Source: UCB2 sp964475735
Lineage (GTDB): Bacteria > Chloroflexota > Dehalococcoidia > Tepidiformales > Tepidiformaceae
Reading direction: 5' to 3'
NCBI GenBank assembly: GCA_964475735.1
Contig: CAYYYI010000004.1
Coordinates: forward strand, 1 to 51,478
Length of the DNA: 51,478 bases
Made by a program: the position numbers and the translations under genes
Notes under the pieces: model-generated
Databases searched by the model: none
What the model was told of the DNA's origin: nothing
What the model saw: only the letters and a program-made list of their open reading frames with translations
Shown: positions 25,301 through 33,400 of the stretch, in pieces
Layout: the number at the start of each line of letters is the position of its first letter
How positions within the stretch are numbered: position 1 is the stretch's first letter

Positions 25301-26266
25301 TCAGGAGATCCGTTCGGCGGCGCGGAGAACGGCGCTCCGCGCCCGCGGGTTCACGGCGACTTCGTCATCGCCCGGCCGGATAGCACGGCGGGTGAGGTCG
25401 CGCAGGGTCGCCCTGTGGCCGCACCGGCAGACCGGCAACGACGGCGGACAGAGGCAATCGGTGGACTCGCGGCGAATGTATTGCTTCACGATGCGGTCTT
25501 CCAGCGAATGGAAGCTGATGACAGTAAGGCGGCCGCCGTGAGGGCGGCCGGGTCCAAAGCCGAGCAGGCTGTGGGCTTGCGGTAGGGCCGCGTCAAGGCT
25601 GTCGAGTTCACCATTGACACGGATCCGGAGCGCAAGGAAGACCTGGGTGGCGGGGTGAATATGGGTTCGGCTCCTTGCACCCCCCACAGCCTGCTCGACG
25701 GCTCTGGCTAGTTCCCACGTCGTCCCGAGGGGACGCGCGGCGACAATGGCACGGGCAATCCGGCGCGGCATTGCGACCTCTCCATAGGTCCGCAGAAGCG
25801 CAGCCAGGGCAGCCTCATCCCATCTATTGACGATGTCAGCGGCGGTCTCGCCGCCGGAGGAAGGGTCCATCCTCATATCGAGGGGACCCTCCAGGCCGAA
25901 GGCGAATCCTCGTCCCGATTCGCCCAGTTGGAGCGAGGACACGCCGAGATCGAGGAGAACGCCATCGACGGCGCGGAAGCCCTCCCCGGCGGCTATTGCC
26001 GCGATGTCGCGGAAGTTCCCGTGCGCAAAGCTGACCCGCCTCCCAAACGGAGCCAACTTTGCGCGCGCGAACTCCAGCGCCTCGCGGTCCTGGTCGATGC
26101 AGAGAAGGCGGCCGCTTTCGCCGATGCCCTCGGCGATGGCGGCGCTGTGTCCGCCAAGTCCGGTGGTGCCATCGATGAACACGCCTCCCGGCTGCACGTC
26201 GAGGAAACCTACCGCCTCGGCAAGCAGGACTGGGATATGCGCGGGTTGCTTCGTCATAACACTCAC
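25301..26266 (-). CDS. rsmH: 16S rRNA (cytosine1402-N4)-methyltransferase
   Basis: It N4-methylates C1402 in the 16S decoding centre using SAM. The 321-residue protein has HIPVLLAEAVGFLDVQPGG, the SAM loop DGTTGLGGHS (about 32-41), VLLDLGVSSLQLGESGRGF, DMRMDPS and the C-terminal ISFHSLEDRIVKQYI. I chose GTG 26266 because GGGGAG lies just upstream with normal spacing, 1 nt after the mraZ stop. An ATG at 26257 is the alternative but is far from that Shine-Dalgarno. Extra cysteines (CLCPPSLPVCRCGH) near the C-terminus look like a small metal-binding loop. Confidence 0.94.
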   Translation of the reverse strand: MSVMTKQPAHIPVLLAEAVGFLDVQPGGVFIDGTTGLGGHSAAIAEGIGESGRLLCIDQDREALEFARAKLAPFGRRVSFAHGNFRDIAAIAAGEGFRAVDGVLLDLGVSSLQLGESGRGFAFGLEGPLDMRMDPSSGGETAADIVNRWDEAALAALLRTYGEVAMPRRIARAIVAARPLGTTWELARAVEQAVGGARSRTHIHPATQVFLALRIRVNGELDSLDAALPQAHSLLGFGPGRPHGGRLTVISFHSLEDRIVKQYIRRESTDCLCPPSLPVCRCGHRATLRDLTRRAIRPGDDEVAVNPRARSAVLRAAERIS

Positions 26267-26267
26267 G

Positions 26268-26738
26268 TTAGCTCCCCTGCCCATTTGCTGGCGGCATCTG
26301 AGTCTGTTCCTGCTTGCGGCGGCCGATGTCGTCGAGCATGGCCGAGCGGGTGGCGGCCAGCTCATCGAACTGCGCCTCCCAGGTGGCCTTGTCCCAGATC
26401 TCAAGGCACTCGCGCGCCCCAACCACAACAACATCCTTCTTCAGCCCTGCGTACTCGATTAGACGCGGCGGGATGAGCAGCCGGCCCTGCCCGTCCTTGG
26501 GAACGTCGAACGTGTACCCGGAGAGCGCCCGCCGGAACATCCGGCCGTTGGATAGCTCGATGGGGACCTGGTCCAACAGCAGCTCGTGGCGTTCGTAGCC
26601 GTCGGGCGTCCAGACCTGGATGCAGGGCTCGACACCGGGCGTCATGACCGACCCCGCGTTGAAGTCCTCGCGGTAACGCGGGGGGATGGCGACCCTGCCC
26701 CGATCAAGCTGATATTCGAAGTTCCCCCGGAACGCCAT
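26268..26738 (-). CDS. mraZ: Transcriptional regulator MraZ
   Basis: The first gene of the dcw cluster encodes a ring-forming DNA-binding protein that controls its own operon. The 156-residue protein has two SpoVT/AbrB-like domains (about 5-50 and 76-120), each with the family signature (DRGRVAIPPRYRE and DGQGRLLIPPRLIEYAGL). A polar C-terminal tail from about 130 is Gln/Arg-rich. The ATG at 26738 is preceded by GAAGGGA. Three TGGGN-type repeats lie in its own leader (see 26808-26870), supporting autoregulation. Confidence 0.94.
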   Translation of the reverse strand: MAFRGNFEYQLDRGRVAIPPRYREDFNAGSVMTPGVEPCIQVWTPDGYERHELLLDQVPIELSNGRMFRRALSGYTFDVPKDGQGRLLIPPRLIEYAGLKKDVVVVGARECLEIWDKATWEAQFDELAATRSAMLDDIGRRKQEQTQMPPANGQGS

Positions 26739-26807
26739 CCGAATCCCTTCTCCCCTGGTGGTGTCTCCCCGACGGTCCCACCGGACGGGGGCTGTGGCCC
26801 TCTCTCG

Positions 26808-26870
26808 AACCACTTTTCCCCACTTCTTCCCATTCCCGGTACTCTATTCCCCCAAGTTCCCCCCTGTCAA
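26808..26870 (-). promoter_or_regulatory. dcw promoter with three MraZ boxes
   Basis: On the minus strand TTGACA (26870-26865), an 18-nt spacer and TAGAGT (26846-26841) form a strong sigma-70-type promoter. Just downstream are TGGGA, TGGGG and TGGTT starting at 26832, 26822 and 26812: exact 10-bp spacing, the arrangement known for MraZ operators (TGGGN separated by 5 nt). A leader of about 95 nt follows to mraZ. Confidence 0.8.
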
Positions 26871-26956
26871 TCATTTCTTGCCCTATTTTTCCCTGCGAGC
26901 AGGTCCTCGCCTGCCAAACGGCGACCGCGACGGGGCCACACGGTACGATCGGGCGC

Positions 26957-27451
26957 ATGGTCAGAGTCGCGATACTCACAGCCTCGGATAGCGGCGCGCG
27001 GGGCGAGCGCGTGGATGCCAGCGGCGAGCTGATTGCCAGCCGTTGTCGCGAAGGGGGGCATGAGGTCGTCCGGCAGGCAATTCTTGGCGACGACCGGGCG
27101 ATCCTGGCGGCGACGCTGGCCGCATGGTGTGACGAAGGAGTGGCGGACGTGGTTATCACCACCGGGGGGACGGGTCTCACCGCCAGGGACGTGACCCCAG
27201 AGGCGACGCGCGACATCGCCGAGCGCGAGGTGCCCGGCATCCACATTGCGCTGGCGCTGGAGGGACTGAGGAAGACGCCCTTCGCTGCGCTGTCTCGCGG
27301 GATAGCGGTGACGCGGGGGGCGACGCTGGTCGTGAACCTGCCGGGCAGTCCAAAGGCGGTTGCGGAGGGCATGGACGTTCTACTGCCCCTGCTGGGACAC
27401 GCCGCCGAACTGCTGGCGGGCCCCGTGAACCACGACGGCCGGCAACCGTGA
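26957..27451 (+). CDS. mog: Molybdopterin adenylyltransferase, MoaB/Mog family
   Basis: It adenylylates molybdopterin before metal insertion in Moco synthesis. The 164-residue MoCF-fold protein has the VRVAILTASDSGARG opening, the central TTGGTGLTARDVTPEA motif (about 68-83) that binds the pterin/nucleotide, and a late LVVNLPGSPKAV motif. TACGAT lies 7 nt before the ATG, implying a leaderless message. Its stop overlaps the trmD start (TGATG), so the two are translationally coupled. mobA at 37.4 kb is another Moco gene in the window. Confidence 0.88.
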   Translation: MVRVAILTASDSGARGERVDASGELIASRCREGGHEVVRQAILGDDRAILAATLAAWCDEGVADVVITTGGTGLTARDVTPEATRDIAEREVPGIHIALALEGLRKTPFAALSRGIAVTRGATLVVNLPGSPKAVAEGMDVLLPLLGHAAELLAGPVNHDGRQP

Positions 27452-28167
27452 TGAGGATCGACGTCCTTACCCTGTTTCCAGAGGCGTTCGCGGGGCCCCT
27501 CGACGTGTCCATTATCAAGAGGGCGCGCGAGGATGGGCTGCTCGACCTGCATCTTCACCACATCAGGGAGCACGCGACGGACCGTCACCGGAGCGTCGAC
27601 GACTACCCCTTCGGCGGCGGGCAGGGGATGGTGATGAGGGTAGATGTGCTCGACCGGGCGCTGGAGCACGTCCGGGCGCTCGCGCCGCAGCGAGGCATGG
27701 TCGTGCTAATGACTCCCGCAGGGGAGCGGCTGAGCGACGCCATGGTGCGCGAGCTGTCGGGCGAGGAACGGCTGATACTGGTCTGTGGGCGCTACGAGGG
27801 CGTCGATGAGCGCTTTGTCGAGCGTTGCGTGGACCGCGAGATCTCGATCGGGGACTACGTGCTCACCGGGGGTGAACTACCGGCCATGGTGCTGATCGAC
27901 GCGGTGGCCCGGCGCCTGCCCGGCGTGCTCGGGGACGAGGCCTCGCCCGAGGAGGAGTCTTTCGCTCACGGACTGCTTGAGCACCCCCAGTACACCCGGC
28001 CTGCCGAGTATCGTGGATGGGGAGTGCCGGAAGTGCTGCTCAGCGGCCACCACGCGAACATTGAGAAATGGAAGCAGGAGCAGCGGCTGAAGCGGACGAA
28101 GGAGCGGCGGCCGGACCTCTTCGAGCAGCCCGTGCCCCACGACCAACGCGGCGAAGGTGAGATCTGA
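27451..28167 (+). CDS. trmD: tRNA (guanine37-N1)-methyltransferase
   Basis: TrmD methylates G37 next to the anticodon and so prevents +1 frameshifting. The 238-residue SPOUT enzyme shows RIDVLTLFPEAF, DDYPFGGGQGMVM, the knot motif LVCGRYEGVDERF, DYVLTGGELPAMVLIDA and HPQYTRP. The ATG at 27451 shares a base with the mog stop; a GTG one codon earlier is possible. Usually trmD lies in an rpsP-rimM-trmD-rplS operon; its pairing with mog here is unusual. Confidence 0.95.
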   Translation: MRIDVLTLFPEAFAGPLDVSIIKRAREDGLLDLHLHHIREHATDRHRSVDDYPFGGGQGMVMRVDVLDRALEHVRALAPQRGMVVLMTPAGERLSDAMVRELSGEERLILVCGRYEGVDERFVERCVDREISIGDYVLTGGELPAMVLIDAVARRLPGVLGDEASPEEESFAHGLLEHPQYTRPAEYRGWGVPEVLLSGHHANIEKWKQEQRLKRTKERRPDLFEQPVPHDQRGEGEI

Positions 28168-28170
28168 AAG

Positions 28171-28683
28171 TCAGGAGAGCCGGCCGGTTCCCTCGCCAAC
28201 CACAATCCTTCTGAATGCCTGGTTTGAAAGGGCGCCCGGGCGGGCGGCGGTGATGCGATCGACCGCGGCGGCGCCGTCGAGGCCAAGCCGTCGCATCACC
28301 AGACCGGCGACCAGGCCGCTACGGTTCATCCCATGTTGGCAAACAATATAAAGGTGTGACGGCGCTCCCGCCCCCGCCTGGAGCAGGGCAGCCACCTCAT
28401 CGGCGAGTCCCGAGATGGCGGCAAACGCGGGGGGCACGTGGTCAAGGTCGGGGAAGACTCGCGAGAACCAGCGTCCGGCGGCAGCACGGTAGTCGGCAGG
28501 CATGTCGCCGGCGCAGTCGATGACCCAGGCTGAGGCGAGCCCCTTAAGGTCTATCGGGTGGCCGTGCGGGGTGTGGGCGCCACCCATCCAGATGGCGGTC
28601 GACGTCAGCTCTCCCGCGGGGGCGAGCAGAGATGCGCGCGGTGCGTCGTGGTGGTGGTGATGTGCGGGAAGCGGCTCCAGCAT
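28171..28683 (-). CDS. Dual-specificity/tyrosine phosphatase-like CX5R protein
   Basis: The 170-residue protein has the phosphatase loop VCQHGMNRSG with Cys115 and Arg121 (CX5R). The usual His before the Cys is Val. Asp58/Asp62 or Asp79/Asp81 could be the general acid. A run of five His (8-12) sits at the N-terminus. I chose the ATG at 28683 (MLEPLPAHH) because the extra upstream codons run into the tetR operator region. It is convergent with trmD (3-nt gap) and divergent from tetR. The substrate is unknown; the fold assignment rests on the loop and on the length. Confidence 0.7.
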   Translation of the reverse strand: MLEPLPAHHHHHDAPRASLLAPAGELTSTAIWMGGAHTPHGHPIDLKGLASAWVIDCAGDMPADYRAAAGRWFSRVFPDLDHVPPAFAAISGLADEVAALLQAGAGAPSHLYIVCQHGMNRSGLVAGLVMRRLGLDGAAAVDRITAARPGALSNQAFRRIVVGEGTGRLS

Positions 28684-28740
28684 GGTTTCAAGGATGAAGG
28701 GAACATGTCTGACGGGAAAGGAGCTGTCCGCAGAGAAGTG

Positions 28741-28768
28741 GCAAGCAAGCACTTGCTTGCGCTATTCT
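28741..28768 (+). promoter_or_regulatory. TetR-type operator and leaderless promoter
   Basis: GCAAGCAAG, CA, CTTGCTTGC is a perfect 9-bp-arm palindrome (28741-28760). TATTCT (28763-28768) follows 2 nt later and lies 6 nt before the tetR ATG at 28775. A repressor bound there would block the -35/-10 spacer, fitting autoregulation of the tetR-ABC operon. Confidence 0.68.
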
Positions 28769-28774
28769 GGGCGA

Positions 28775-29380
28775 ATGGAGGAGACGCGGGAACGGATTCT
28801 CGATGCAGCCCACCGGCTCTTTGTGGCACAGGGGTTTCGCGGCGCGACGACCCGGCGCATCGCTGAAGATGCCGGGGTAAATGAGGTGACCCTCTTCCGG
28901 CAGTTCGCCTGCAAGGAAGAGCTGCTTGCCGCGGCCATCGAGCGCGGGGCAGTAGAGAGCACCAGCCGGCTGGCCGAAGAAACGCTCCCAAAGACGCCGT
29001 CCGACGTGCGGGCGGAACTGCGTTCCTTCCTTATCGCCACCCTGAGAGGATTCAGCGAGGGCAGGCATGCGATCCGGACAGCAATGGCAGAATGGGATCA
29101 GCATCCTGCTTTGCAGGAGCCGCTCCTGCGGACGGCCAACCACGTCTACCACCAGTTGCGAACCTACATGAAGGAGGCCCAGGTGCGCGGTCTCGTGCGA
29201 ACGGACCTGGGGGTCACGGTCATGACGCAAACCATCATCGCCACGGTGTTCGCCGATGGGCTCCTTCGCGACATGGCGCCCGGACGCTTTCCGCTCGGGC
29301 CGGCGGCAAGCGTCGACGCCTATCTCGATATCATTCTCAGCGGGCTACTGCCGCCGGGGCACAAAGGAGAAGCGGAATGA
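28775..29380 (+). CDS. TetR/AcrR-family transcriptional repressor
   Basis: The 201-residue regulator has a typical TetR helix-turn-helix: RERILDAAHRLFVAQGFRGATTRRIAEDAGVN (about residues 5-36, helix-turn-helix in the last third) followed by EVTLFRQFACKEELLAAAI. The C-terminal ligand domain is variable and its inducer is unknown. I chose the ATG at 28775 because the domain starts there and a -10 element lies 6 nt upstream. The stop overlaps the permease start (ATGA), so it heads a tetR-permease-ATPase operon and probably represses it. Confidence 0.88.
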   Translation: MEETRERILDAAHRLFVAQGFRGATTRRIAEDAGVNEVTLFRQFACKEELLAAAIERGAVESTSRLAEETLPKTPSDVRAELRSFLIATLRGFSEGRHAIRTAMAEWDQHPALQEPLLRTANHVYHQLRTYMKEAQVRGLVRTDLGVTVMTQTIIATVFADGLLRDMAPGRFPLGPAASVDAYLDIILSGLLPPGHKGEAE

Positions 29381-30480
29381 TCGGTCTACTGGAGATGAGG
29401 AGGCGGAAGTTCCAGTTCGCGCTCATCGCTCTCGTCGTGACGCTCATCTCATACCTCGTGTTGATGATAAACGGGCTGGGCGTGGGTCTGAACGTGCTTG
29501 CGGGCAGCGCGTTGCGCAACTTCGACACGGACGCAATCGCCTACTCGGAGCGCTCGGGGCTGAGCGTCATCCGCTCGGAAATGAGCCAGGAAGCGGTGGA
29601 GGCAGCCGCGACCGCTCCCGGGGTAGCGGCATCGGCGCCGCTGGGATACGTCGCCGCCAACTACCGGGACAGCCGGGGAAAGATCAGTTCGGCGGCGTTT
29701 CTCGGGTACGACCCGGGCACCATCGGGGAGCCCCGTGTGACCGCTGGCCGGACGCTGAACCCGGATGATCGGGACGGCCTGCTTGCGGACAGGAGCTTCT
29801 TGAAGGCCGCGGGGCTCGAGGTAGGCGACACGGTTGACATCGGCCTGCGGCTGGGAGTGCGCACCTTCACCATTACGGGCGAAATAGACGAGGGGGCGTT
29901 CTTCTTCCAGCCTGCGGTGTACATCCTTCGCGACACCTGGCGCGAACTGAAGTATGGCGATATCCCGGCCGAAGAGCAGCCGGCGGCGAGCATCGTGTTG
30001 CTCAAGGGCAAGGACCTCACGGGCCGCTTTGAGCAGTACGAAGCCGTGGACAAAGACACCGCCTTCGCAAACATCGAGGGGGTCTCGGGCCAACAGTCGA
30101 CAGTGACGTCGCTGCGTGTGTTCGGCTATGTGATTGGGGCGCTGGTCATCGGCGTGTTCTTCTACGTGCTCACGCTGCAGAAGGTCGCGCAGATAGGGGT
30201 GCTGAAGGCGCTCGGTGCAAGCTCGTTCTACCTCTTCCGGCAGGTGCTGTCGCAGGTGGTTGCCATCATGGCGCTAGGGCTCGCCATCAGCGTTCCGCTG
30301 GCGTTCGCCACAGAGCGGCTGCTGCAGCGGCTCCCCGAAACAGTGCCCATCGCCTTCACCAACGGAACATTCGTGACGACTTCGGCGTTGCTTTTCGCCA
30401 CCGGCCTCGTTGGGGCACTCTTCTCCGGCCGCCAGGTAGCGCAGGTGGACCCAATTATCGCCCTCGGGCAGCAGCAGTAG
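29377..30480 (+). CDS. ABC transporter permease, MacB/FtsX (DevC) type
   Basis: The 367-residue protein has one N-terminal membrane helix (about 14-38), a large extracytoplasmic domain (about 39-245) and three C-terminal helices (about 250-272, 292-318, 333-355), the layout of MacB-PCD/FtsX permeases. RRRKFQFALIALVVTLISY at the N-terminus and LQKVAQIGVLKALGAS before helix 3 are family hallmarks. It overlaps tetR by 4 nt, and the ATPase gene follows 10 nt later. There is no HlyD-like membrane fusion protein beside it. Substrate unknown; export of a lipophilic compound or peptide is typical for the family. Confidence 0.85.
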   Translation: MIGLLEMRRRKFQFALIALVVTLISYLVLMINGLGVGLNVLAGSALRNFDTDAIAYSERSGLSVIRSEMSQEAVEAAATAPGVAASAPLGYVAANYRDSRGKISSAAFLGYDPGTIGEPRVTAGRTLNPDDRDGLLADRSFLKAAGLEVGDTVDIGLRLGVRTFTITGEIDEGAFFFQPAVYILRDTWRELKYGDIPAEEQPAASIVLLKGKDLTGRFEQYEAVDKDTAFANIEGVSGQQSTVTSLRVFGYVIGALVIGVFFYVLTLQKVAQIGVLKALGASSFYLFRQVLSQVVAIMALGLAISVPLAFATERLLQRLPETVPIAFTNGTFVTTSALLFATGLVGALFSGRQVAQVDPIIALGQQQ

Positions 30481-30490
30481 AGGGTTGACG

Positions 30491-31180
30491 ATGCCAGCGA
30501 CGCTTGAGGTCTCGAACCTGAACAAGATCTACGGGAGCGGAGAGCAGACGGTGCACGCGGTACGCGACGTTGGCTTCGCCACGGCCCCGGGCGAGTTCGT
30601 GGCGGTCGTCGGTCCGAGCGGTAGCGGCAAGACGACCCTGCTGGCGATGATCGGCGGGCTACTGACGCCGACGAGCGGAAGCATCCGCGTCAGCGGCCGG
30701 GACATCGCTCATCTGGGCGGGCGGCAGCAGGCGGAGTACCGGCGCCGCACAGTTGGGTACGTGTTCCAGGCGAACAACCTGCTGCCGTTCCTGACGGCGA
30801 GGGAGAACCTGATGGTGGTGAACGCCATCGGTGGCGGCTCTCGCCGGGACGCGGCAGACCGCGCCCGCCAGCTGCTGGATGAGCTTGGGCTCACCTCCCG
30901 GGCGGGCGCGCTTGCGACGCAGCTCAGCGGGGGCGAGCGGCAGCGGGTCGCGATTGGGCGGGCCCTGATGAACAACCCTGAGCTGGTTCTGGTCGATGAG
31001 CCCACGGCCAGCCTGGACTCGCAGCGCGGGCGGCAGGTGGTGCAGTCGCTCATCGCAGAGGTGAAGGGGCGTGACAAGCTGGGGATCATGGTGACGCACG
31101 ACATGGAGATGGCGCTGCTGGCTGACCGCATCCTGGAGATGCACGACGGGGACCTGCGGGTGCGAACGGGCGGGGCATAG
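30491..31180 (+). CDS. ABC transporter ATP-binding protein (MacB/LolD type)
   Basis: The 229-residue ATPase has Walker A GPSGSGKT (41-48), Q-loop FQANNLLPFLT, signature LSGGERQ (145-151), Walker B LVLVDEPTASLD (166-177) and the switch His203. The sequence order and NLLPFLTARENL stretch fit the LolD/MacB/DevA group. The ATG at 30491 follows GAGGG with a 6-nt spacing; a TTG two codons upstream is less likely. It pairs with the preceding permease. Confidence 0.92.
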   Translation: MPATLEVSNLNKIYGSGEQTVHAVRDVGFATAPGEFVAVVGPSGSGKTTLLAMIGGLLTPTSGSIRVSGRDIAHLGGRQQAEYRRRTVGYVFQANNLLPFLTARENLMVVNAIGGGSRRDAADRARQLLDELGLTSRAGALATQLSGGERQRVAIGRALMNNPELVLVDEPTASLDSQRGRQVVQSLIAEVKGRDKLGIMVTHDMEMALLADRILEMHDGDLRVRTGGA

Positions 31181-31231
31181 CCGCGAGGGCGCCCGGTTGC
31201 CCACGCGCCCGGCGTGGGGGATCCTCAGCAG

Positions 31232-32206
31232 GTGAAGACTGCGCTCATCACCGGTATCACGGGGCAGGACGGCCGCTACCTGGCCGAGCACCTGCTCAGC
31301 CAGGGCTACCGCGTGGTTGGCATGGTGCGCGGGCAGGACAATCCTCGCCGGTCCCTTGTGGAGGCAGAGCTGCCCACGGTGGAGCTCGAACAGGGCGATC
31401 TGCTCGACAACGCCTCGCTTGTTTCGCTGGTGCGGCGCGTTGAGCCGGATGAGGTGTACAACCTGGCGGCTGTTTCGTTCGTGCCGATCTCGTGGAACCA
31501 GCCTGACCTTACGGGTGAAGTGACCGGGCTCGGGGTGTTGCGCATCCTGGAGGCGATCCGGCAGGCGGGCGGCGAAGACGGGCGCATCCGCTTCTACCAG
31601 GCTTCGAGCTCGGAGATGTTCGGACGGGTCGATGAATCGCCGCAGAACGAAAACACGCGCTTTCACCCGCGCAGCCCCTATGGCGTGGCGAAGTGTTACG
31701 GGCACTACATCACGGTGAACTACCGCGAGTCGTACGGGCTTTACGCCTGCAGCGGAATTCTCTTCAACCACGAGTCGCCGCGGCGCGGGCCGGAGTTCGT
31801 GACGCGTAAGATCACGCGCGCGGCGGCGCGGATCAAGCTGGGGAAGCAGCAAGAACTTGCCCTGGGAAACCTCGATTCGAAGCGCGACTGGGGATTCGCG
31901 GGCGACTACGTGCGCGCCATGCACCTGATGCTTCAGCAGCCCATACCGGACGACTACGTCATTGGCACGGGCGAGGCGCACTCCGTGCGCGAGTTCGTGG
32001 AGGTGGCGTTCGGAGTGGTGGAGCTGCCATGGGAGCAGTTTGTGCGCACGGACCCATCGTTAATACGCCCGGCCGAAGTGGATCACCTGCGAGCGGATGC
32101 GTCCAAAGCGCGCCGCGTGCTGTGCTGGCAGCCAACGGTGGACTTCGAAGAGCTCGTGCGGTTGATGGTAGAGGCGGATCTGGCGGCGGAGAGCGCGCGC
32201 AGATAG
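31232..32206 (+). CDS. gmd: GDP-mannose 4,6-dehydratase
   Basis: It converts GDP-mannose to GDP-4-keto-6-deoxymannose, the precursor of fucose, rhamnose and related surface sugars. The 324-residue SDR has ALITGITGQDGRYLAEHLL at the N-terminus, the YQASSSEMFG segment, YGVAKCYGHY (YxxxK) and NHESPRRGPEFVTRKIT, all diagnostic for Gmd. I use GTG 31232 because VKTALITG begins the fold; a GTG at 31214 is possible, and GGGGGA lies between them. The downstream reductase/epimerase is not in the window. Confidence 0.9.
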   Translation: MKTALITGITGQDGRYLAEHLLSQGYRVVGMVRGQDNPRRSLVEAELPTVELEQGDLLDNASLVSLVRRVEPDEVYNLAAVSFVPISWNQPDLTGEVTGLGVLRILEAIRQAGGEDGRIRFYQASSSEMFGRVDESPQNENTRFHPRSPYGVAKCYGHYITVNYRESYGLYACSGILFNHESPRRGPEFVTRKITRAAARIKLGKQQELALGNLDSKRDWGFAGDYVRAMHLMLQQPIPDDYVIGTGEAHSVREFVEVAFGVVELPWEQFVRTDPSLIRPAEVDHLRADASKARRVLCWQPTVDFEELVRLMVEADLAAESARR

Positions 32207-32281
32207 CCTTCAAGCCGCATCCCGTGTATCGTCCACCAGCAGGGCGATGAGCTTACATCGCCGTAGTTCGAGGGCCTCCGA

Positions 32282-33370
32282 GTGAGTGTTGAACTGGCAG
32301 TCGCAGTCATCGCTCTCGCCATTTCGGCGCCGCTCACTTTTCTGCTGAGGCTGCCCACGAAGGCAAGCCGGCGCCTCGAGGCCCACGTCCCCCGGGTAGG
32401 TGGATTCAGCATCGTTGCCGCGTTTGTGGCCGCGCCCCTATTGCTGGCGCTCTTCTCGTCGCAGGGACGTGAGTTCGTGCGGGAAGATTGGCGCGAATTC
32501 CTCACGCTTGCCCTGTGCGGTGGGCTCGTCTTCATGGTGGGGGCGCGCGACGACTTCCGCGATCTGAACTGGAAGACGAAGTTCGGGCTCCAGTTTGTGG
32601 CCGCCATCGCGCTGTACATCGGCGGTTTCCGGATAGGGGAGATGACGCTGCCCGTTGGCGGCAAGGTGGCGCTTGGCCCGCTCGATCCGGTGGTCACGGT
32701 CTTCTGGCTGGTGCTTGTGACCAACGCCATGAACCTGATTGATGGCCGCGATGGAGTTGCAGCCGGCATTTCGGCCCTGATTTCGGGGACGATGGCGTAC
32801 GTCGCGTGGGATCTCGGTCACGACCTTATTGCGCTGCTGTTCGCAGCGCTGGCCGGCGCCTCGCTGGGATTCGTCCCGTTCAACCTGCCCAAGGCACGGC
32901 GCTGGCTGGGCGACTCTGGCGCCTACTTTCTTGGCTTCACGATTGCTGGCCTCAGTGTAGCGGGGTTCGTGGATTCAACCGGGCGCGTGCCGCTCTATAT
33001 CCCGCTGGTGGCGCTAGGACTACCGGTGCTTGACGCGGGCATCGCCTTCGTCCGGCGGTTCCTCGATCGGCGTCATCCCATGGAGGCAGACCAGGACCAC
33101 TTCCACGACCGGATCGAGCGGATGTTTGGGCTCCAGCCGCTGCAAGTCGCCTTCACGACGTATCTGATCACGGCGGTATTCTGCGCCGCGGCGCTGCTGT
33201 TGCACGCCTGGTACAAGAACGTCGGGTCGGCGGTGGTGGGAGCAGGTGTGCTGCTGTTCGCGCTGGGCCTCATCGCCATGCTCGGCTACGTCCGTTCGAT
33301 GTGGAACTCGGTGAGGGTGCTGGAACTGCGCGGCCGGAGGCAGGCCCGCGCCGGGACGGGGACGCAATAG
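32282..33370 (+). CDS. Undecaprenyl-phosphate sugar-1-phosphate transferase, WecA/TagO family
   Basis: A polytopic enzyme that starts glycan assembly by moving a sugar-1-phosphate (usually GlcNAc or MurNAc-type) from UDP-sugar to undecaprenyl phosphate. In its 362 residues are RVGGFSI, GARDDFRDLNWKTKFG (aspartate pair), TNAMNLIDGRDGVAAG (second Asp motif), LGDSGAYFLGF and the cytoplasmic HFHDRIERMFG loop. About ten or eleven membrane helices. The GTG at 32282 follows GAGGG at normal spacing. Its position among gmd, glycosyltransferases and rmlAB suggests a secondary cell-wall polymer or surface glycan. Confidence 0.87.
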   Translation: MSVELAVAVIALAISAPLTFLLRLPTKASRRLEAHVPRVGGFSIVAAFVAAPLLLALFSSQGREFVREDWREFLTLALCGGLVFMVGARDDFRDLNWKTKFGLQFVAAIALYIGGFRIGEMTLPVGGKVALGPLDPVVTVFWLVLVTNAMNLIDGRDGVAAGISALISGTMAYVAWDLGHDLIALLFAALAGASLGFVPFNLPKARRWLGDSGAYFLGFTIAGLSVAGFVDSTGRVPLYIPLVALGLPVLDAGIAFVRRFLDRRHPMEADQDHFHDRIERMFGLQPLQVAFTTYLITAVFCAAALLLHAWYKNVGSAVVGAGVLLFALGLIAMLGYVRSMWNSVRVLELRGRRQARAGTGTQ

Positions 33371-33400
33371 CAGGAGAGCGGCGAGACCCGGCGCGCGTAC

